Shown here piece after piece: positions 6,295 to 9,565 of a stretch of DNA of 9,565 bases (positions are counted from its first letter, which is position 1; each line of letters starts with the position of its first letter). The position numbers and the translations under genes are program-made. A model generated the notes under the pieces. The model was not told the DNA's origin. It saw only the letters and a program-made list of their open reading frames with translations, and did not search any database. This stretch comes from Planctomycetaceae bacterium (GTDB lineage Bacteria > Planctomycetota > Planctomycetia > Pirellulales > Thermoguttaceae), in assembly GCA_031288765.1 (NCBI GenBank), contig JAITQV010000267.1, positions 1-9,565 of the forward strand. The letters are read 5' to 3'.

Positions 6295-6325
6295 GGGAAT
6301 CCCCGATTGGCATTCGGAAATTCCC
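6295..6325. other. Small two-part hairpin
   Basis: GGGAAT (6295-6300) pairs with ATTCCC (6320-6325), and inside it CCGA (6303-6306) pairs with TCGG (6314-6317). There is no T-run on either side, so it is not an obvious terminator. It lies about 120 bases past the end of the first DUF1559 gene. Confidence 0.4.
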
Positions 6326-6400
6326 AAACTGTAGGCAGGTAAACGGTTTCCGATATTTTTGAGGTTCATGGTTGATTTTTCTGTAATTTTGTAGGAAAAA

Positions 6401-6430
6401 GGTAGGAAACCGCTCGCCGAAGAGGTTTTC
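6401..6430. repeat. Degenerate GTAG-headed REP-like hairpin after the DUF1559 gene
   Basis: GGTAGGAAACCGCTCGCCGA continuing to 6430 matches the layout of the elements at 9158 and 9341: GGTAGG head, arm, CTCGCCGA-type loop, arm. AAACCGCT pairs with AGAGGTTT with one mismatch. The second GTCGGC hairpin seen in the right-hand copies is missing. On the minus strand it lies just past the DUF1559 stop at 6442 and is followed by CCTTTTTCC, so it may also serve as that gene's terminator. Confidence 0.5.
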
Positions 6431-6441
6431 GCTCTCTAATA

Positions 6442-7632
6442 TTATGGAATATCCGGAGTATCGCCTCCTCGAATTGTTCCGAGTGCTCCCCAAGGTCCGT
6501 AAGTGGACGGTCCTGTGTATTGATACCATGCGGCAGTGTAATCGGGTCGTCCGGGAAGATCGGTAATATTTCCGGTGCCGATTGTTTCCGAAATAAACCG
6601 AACACTGCCGTCAACCAATGCACCGTTCACGCCGCCCGAATGATAACTGCTTGCCGTCAGAAAATTTGATCTAAAAACGGTGAAACTTCCCCCTGATGCG
6701 TCGGCACAAGACGGCTGGTTTGGCGGAAGAATCGTATTGACGGCGTGTTGTTTCCGATCATCTCCCCATGACCAACCTTTGATACTGCGTATATCACTGC
6801 TGACAAATATTCCGTTGTTACCCCGCTCTGCCGCACAAGCAGAAGGAGGACTATCCCGTTTAATCGAACTGTTATACACGATTCCTGAGCGGATTTTGTT
6901 ATCTTGATACGATTCGGAAATGGCGATTTCAGCAAACAACAGAGTGTTACTTGTTCCATCAATTACATGGGAAAAAGTAATTTTTCGACCATTTCTTCCA
7001 AAAAACCAGATACCGCGATAACCAAGCGGCGAATCGGAGTCTGTCCATTCGGGAATATCTCCGAAATTCCATGCGTAATTGATACGCCCCCATTTTTCGC
7101 CATTGTTGAAATTTGCGGAGCTTTCTGAGGGACAACGAAAGGTTGAGATTTGTGTTGCAAACGGATTCCCCGGAAAATCATTGACCATATTCTGTTCTCC
7201 CGTTTCAAAATCGGTTGATGTTCGGGATGTTGTCGTAAGATAGTCAATAGCGGACGGAAACGGATGAACCGAGCTATCGGCAATAGCCTCATTGATCCGT
7301 GAAATAATTGTATCGTAAAGAGCCTGCTGTTCGGCAAAAGGAAGAAGCAGGGTTGTACCGGAATACACATTGACTTCCTTCATCGCACTGGAAATTTGAC
7401 TGTAGTAACTCATCCAGAGCGGGTCTTCCATCGCACTGGGAACCCGCTTATGTGCCGAATGAAAATTGTGAACGGCAATTCCCAATTGTTTGAGATGATT
7501 GGTACATTGCATCCGTCTTGCAGCTTCGCGCGCCGTCTGAACCGCCGGTAACAATAATGCAATCAAAACACCAATGATTGCAATCACGACCAAAAGTTCA
7601 ACTAATGTAAATCCTCGTTTAATGATCTTCAT
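6442..7632 (-). CDS. DUF1559 prepilin-like protein with H-x9-DG motif, intact
   Basis: This 396-residue protein has a short basic leader (MKIIKRG), a prepilin peptidase site between Gly7 and Phe8, the GFTLVELL motif with Glu12 at the mature +5 position, and one hydrophobic helix (about 8-30). The family phrase AREAARRMQCTNHLKQLGIA (34-53) follows. The C-terminus has H-x9-DG (His331, Asp341-Gly342) in YHSGGVNG...DGSVRFIS. These are the hallmarks of the DUF1559 family, present in very many copies in Planctomycetota and thought to form or process pilin-like surface structures; the exact role is unknown. ATG 7632 has AAAGGA 9 bases upstream. It is the downstream member of a pair, 52 bases after the end of a disrupted paralogue, and is probably co-transcribed with it. 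Confidence 0.95.
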   Translation of the reverse strand: MKIIKRGFTLVELLVVIAIIGVLIALLLPAVQTAREAARRMQCTNHLKQLGIAVHNFHSAHKRVPSAMEDPLWMSYYSQISSAMKEVNVYSGTTLLLPFAEQQALYDTIISRINEAIADSSVHPFPSAIDYLTTTSRTSTDFETGEQNMVNDFPGNPFATQISTFRCPSESSANFNNGEKWGRINYAWNFGDIPEWTDSDSPLGYRGIWFFGRNGRKITFSHVIDGTSNTLLFAEIAISESYQDNKIRSGIVYNSSIKRDSPPSACAAERGNNGIFVSSDIRSIKGWSWGDDRKQHAVNTILPPNQPSCADASGGSFTVFRSNFLTASSYHSGGVNGALVDGSVRFISETIGTGNITDLPGRPDYTAAWYQYTGPSTYGPWGALGTIRGGDTPDIP

Positions 7633-7684
7633 AATAGTTTATCCTTTCATAAAAAGTGTAATAGAAAAAGAAAATAAATAATTT

Positions 7685-8951
7685 TTACGGAGCTATTGCG
7701 GATTCGCCGCCGGAACGTGTTCCTAAGGCTCCCCAGACACCGAAATCAGACTCGCCAAAAAGTTTTGGTCTTGCACTCGCCGGAGCCACACCGCTTGTCT
7801 GGTTGTTGATCGTGTCGCTGATGAATCGAACACTTCCATCACACAATACTCCATTGACGCCGCCGGAATGATAACTCGTCGGCGGTTGAACCATTGGATC
7901 GGCAACATCATTTTTATCAACACACGAAGGAGAGTTCGGCGGTAAAATCGTATTGAAATGTGTTTAGATTGTTAAGCCGCTCGTCCAGGGAAAACCGTTT
8001 GCCGCCTCACCGCTCGCCACAGTATTCGCAGTGTAATTTCCTTTGGAAATTGACGAAGTACAACTGTTGGGAACCGCGTTTGTGAAAGCATCACCGCCGG
8101 CACTGACACTTGTCGGTACAGCGGTAGTGTCAATTACGACGGTTTCCTTAACAACACGATAATTAGCATTGTTAAATACCCGTGCAATACAACGTTCGCT
8201 CAAAAGAATGGTATTACTTGTGCCGTCCGTAACATCACTCATCCCGGAATAACCGCGATAGGCAATAACTCCGCGACCATGTTCCGGTCCGTTATTGATA
8301 TAACGGTAACTGTAATCACCGTCGCAAACCATATAACTGGTTCCTTTTCGCGAACTGGTACCAATGACTTCAATATCGTTGGAAGGACAACCGAAGTATC
8401 CGACAAGCGTATTAGCAGTGTCAGTGGATTTAACACCGTCCCGAAGAAGATACTCGGTCTTTGCAGTTTCATACAATGTTCCTTGTTCGATAAACGGAAG
8501 GATTTGAATAGCGTAAGACCATGCAAAACCCGGACGTTGACCGCTATGATTGTTGAATGCATCGGTACACGATGTAGGAAATTGGTGGTGTGTATCGTGG
8601 TAGTTGTGCATTGCTATTCCGAGTTGTTTCAGATGATTGGTGCATTGCATCCGCCGTGCGGCTTCTCGCGCCGCCTGAACTGCAGGCAACAGAAGAGCGA
8701 TTAACACACCAATAATCGCAATTACCACCAACAATTCGACCAATGTAAAGCCGAACAGGGAAGAACGGGAAATAGTTGAATATTTGGTAGAGAAGAGTTG
8801 GGAAAACCAAGATGTTGTGTTTTCCTTTCTTAACTCTCTATCTAATCCTGCCCCCCTCCCCCTGGTTTACCAGGCTTTCCCATTTTAACATTGGAATTTT
8901 CTCAAAAAAATTCCACAACACCACAAACACCCATCTAACAAAATTTTCCAT
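7685..8951 (-). pseudogene. Second DUF1559 prepilin-like gene, disrupted at both ends
   Basis: Homology to the downstream paralogue is clear: FTLVELLVVIAIIGVLIALL (Phe codon 8749-8747), AREAARRMQCTNHLKQLGIA, and an H-x9-DG in YHSGGVNG...DGSVRFIS near 7850. There are two lesions. First, an in-frame TAA at 7966-7964 splits the protein. The same frame then continues with THFNTILPPNSPSC to the natural TAA at 7687-7685; NTILPPN aligns with the intact paralogue, where the stop position is near a Gln. Second, the frame is open upstream to 8866 but contains no ATG, GTG or TTG ahead of the prepilin motif. The nearest good start, ATG 8951 with AAGGAG, is in another frame and would join by loss of one G in a G5-A-G6 tract (8862-8851). 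An ATT at about 8773 would give a normal-looking short leader (SRSSLFG) but is a very rare start. Confidence 0.8.
8838..8951 (-). CDS. Small ORF with strong ribosome binding site, likely detached 5' end of the DUF1559 gene
   Basis: ATG 8951 is preceded by AAAGGAG with a 7-base spacer (AAGGAG at 8964-8959), as good a start as any in the window. The frame runs 37 codons to TAG at 8840-8838. The product begins MENFVRWVFVVLWNFFEK, an amphipathic Trp/Phe/Val-rich segment, and ends Gly-rich (NQGEGGRIR), encoded by a G5-A-G6 run. It may be a free-standing small protein or leader peptide. I favour its being the true N-terminus of the next gene, thrown out of frame at the G-run. Removing one G yields a continuous frame with about 70 residues before GFTLVE, a long leader but open throughout. 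It is too short for composition statistics. Confidence 0.5.
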   Translation of the reverse strand: MENFVRWVFVVLWNFFEKIPMLKWESLVNQGEGGRIR

Positions 8952-8983
8952 TGTAAATCTCCTTTGATATTACAAGGTTGTTA

Positions 8984-9048
8984 TTGAATTTCCCTGCAAC
9001 CGTTTACCAAAAAACGCATGGCAAAAACAAAACCGGTTGCAAATTCAA
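8984..9048 (-). other. Imperfect hairpin in the leader of the disrupted DUF1559 gene
   Basis: TTGAATTT (8984-8991) pairs with AAATTCAA (9041-9048) and GCAACCG (8996-9002) pairs with CGGTTGC (9034-9040). A bulge of four bases on one side and a single extra C at 9033 interrupt the stem, and TTT/AAA extends it inward. On the minus strand it would lie about 30 bases before the Shine-Dalgarno, so it may be a leader RNA structure. It matches no riboswitch I recognise. Confidence 0.4.
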
Positions 9049-9153
9049 CATTGTAAACTATACCAAAGATCAATCGGCATACAATTGGGGGTATCAAGAA
9101 AGATTCCGATTTTTTATTTTTTTCAAAAATTTTTTCCTTAAAGGTATGCCAAC

Positions 9154-9290
9154 AAAAGGTAGGCAACCCTTCGCCGAAGGGTTGCGTCGGCGTTAGCCGA
9201 CCTTCGTGTATGTGGTAGGGGCGAAAAATCTTTCGCCCCTACATTGCGACGGTGGGTGAAAGCCCTTCGGCGAAACGCCGCCTACCTTTT
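9154..9290. repeat. Compound REP-like element with 11-bp terminal inverted repeats
   Basis: AAAAGGTAGGC (9154-9164) is the exact reverse complement of 9280-9290. Inside, in order: CAACCCTT-CGCCG-AAGGGTTG (9164-9184); GTCGGC-GTTA-GCCGAC (9186-9201); GTAGGGGCGAAA-AATC-TTTCGCCCCTAC (9215-9242, a 12-bp stem); and CGGCG-AAA-CGCCG (9268-9280). A diverged copy of the head (AAAGGTATGCCAAC, 9140-9153) directly precedes it. Two GTAG-headed hairpins pointing toward each other are the usual layout of a BIME. Confidence 0.8.
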
Positions 9291-9340
9291 GATTTCCTAC
9301 CCAAAAACAAAAACAACCGAAAAATTCGGTAATCATAAGG

Positions 9341-9382
9341 TAGGCAATCGTTCGCCGAACGATTGCGTCGGCGTTAGCCGAC
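9341..9382. repeat. Second copy of the GTAG-headed double hairpin
   Basis: This is a copy of 9160-9201. The head (GGTAGG in the first copy, AGGTAGG spanning 9338-9344 here) leads into CAATCGTT-CGCCG-AACGATTG (9345-9365), then the identical GTCGGC-GTTA-GCCGAC (9367-9382). Against the first copy the first stem changes at two positions in each arm, and both pairs stay complementary (C-G to T-A and C-G to G-C). The loop and second hairpin are unchanged. Confidence 0.85.
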
Positions 9383-9390
9383 AACTAAAA

Positions 9391-9565
9391 GTCCCGCAAG
9401 GGACGAAATGTGCATAACCGTAGGTGGAGCGCAGCGCAACCTACGGATCCGCAACCCCCAACTCCCCAAAGCCCTGCAAGGGCGAGATTATGGTTGTGTT
9501 GATTGATAATCTCGCCCCGTGCGGGGCTTATGTTTTTTGGGGTCGTGATCCGGCGGTTGCGCTGC
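9391..9565. repeat. Composite nested palindromic element, truncated by the right edge
   Basis: In order: GTCCC-GCAA-GGGAC (9391-9404); CCGTAGGT (9418-9425) with ACCTACGG (9439-9446); AAGCCCTGCAAGGGCG (9469-9484), 15 of 16 identical to 6098-6113; GCGAGATTA (9482-9490) with TAATCTCGC (9507-9515); CCCCGTGCGGGGCTT (9515-9529), close to 6146-6159; and CCCCAAA (9464-9470) with TTTGGGG (9536-9542). GTTGCGCTGC at the very edge (9556-9565) is the reverse complement of 9431-9440, so the right arm has only begun. The order of parts equals that of 6032-6224. Confidence 0.8.

Larger units (their letters stand above)
5768..6441. other. Gene-free region rich in inverted repeats
   Basis: These ~670 bases lie between the NuoE-like gene (transcribed leftward) and the end of the first DUF1559 gene. 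They hold the nuoE promoter, a long imperfect hairpin (5891-5996), a composite palindromic element (6032-6224), a small hairpin (6295-6325) and a degenerate REP-like hairpin (6401-6430). A plus-strand open frame at 5779-6090 runs straight through the inverted repeats and reads as their translation, so I do not call it. No RNA gene is recognised. Confidence 0.7.
8952..9565. other. Gene-free region with a cluster of REP-like elements
   Basis: The first ~190 bases hold the leader of the minus-strand gene: the Shine-Dalgarno at 8964-8959, the imperfect hairpin at 8984-9048, and AT-rich sequence with no compelling promoter. A TTGTAT/TATAGT pair with a 16-base spacer on the minus strand near 9090-9060 is weak. 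From about 9140 to the right edge the sequence is almost entirely palindromic elements, annotated separately. Open frames here are short and run through the repeats. No coding or RNA gene is supported. Confidence 0.65.

Noticed and set aside
8810..8824. TTG at 8810 (minus strand) with AAAGGA upstream as start of the broken DUF1559 gene
   Set aside because: The spacing is long and the frame is not that of the prepilin motif. It would need a further frameshift and gives no basic leader.
9391..9565. CRISPR-like repeats at the right end
   Set aside because: The short palindromes differ from one another, spacing is irregular and there is no repeat-spacer periodicity or cas gene. The nested inverted layout fits REP-type elements better.

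Overview
The window most likely comes from a member of the Planctomycetota. The main reason is a pair of DUF1559 proteins (prepilin-type N-terminus starting at GFTLVE, plus a C-terminal H-x9-DG motif), a paralogous family greatly expanded in that phylum. The DNA is moderately AT-rich. Most genes start at ATG, and several have clear AAGGA/AAGGAG ribosome binding sites. An orphan NuoE/HndA-type [2Fe-2S] subunit would suit an anaerobic or fermentative lifestyle, but that is inference.

Layout. 1-3754, plus strand: mnmE (tRNA wobble-uridine modification GTPase); a 311-residue single-pass membrane protein with a long Pro/Ser/Thr/Asn-rich tail and no recognised domain; and a CPBP/CAAX-type intramembrane protease with its own good sigma70-like promoter. 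Hairpin terminators follow the second and third of these. 4013-5731, minus strand: a NuoE-like protein, then two cysteine-rich proteins of unknown function, one with a signal peptide and one with 33-bp (11-residue) tandem repeats. 5768-6441: no credible gene, but several nested inverted repeats. 6442-8951, minus strand: an intact DUF1559 gene preceded by a second DUF1559 gene that is broken. 8952-9565: no gene, but a dense cluster of REP-like hairpin elements running off the right edge.

The most interesting material is outside the ordinary genes. (1) The second DUF1559 gene has no ordinary start codon in its own frame. A strong Shine-Dalgarno plus ATG lies upstream in another frame and would join the prepilin frame if one G were lost from a G5-A-G6 tract. 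Phase variation, a programmed frameshift, decay or a base-calling error could all explain this. The same gene also has an in-frame TAA before its H-x9-DG domain. (2) The two gene-free regions carry composite palindromic elements with the same architecture but different arm sequences. They also carry GTAG-headed hairpins that covary between copies, resembling REP/BIME elements of the kind mobilised by RAYT (TnpA-REP) transposases. No transposase gene is visible here. (3) The NuoE gene has no NuoF or hydrogenase partner beside it and sits upstream of two Cys-rich genes.

I see no rRNA, tRNA, CRISPR array or complete insertion sequence.
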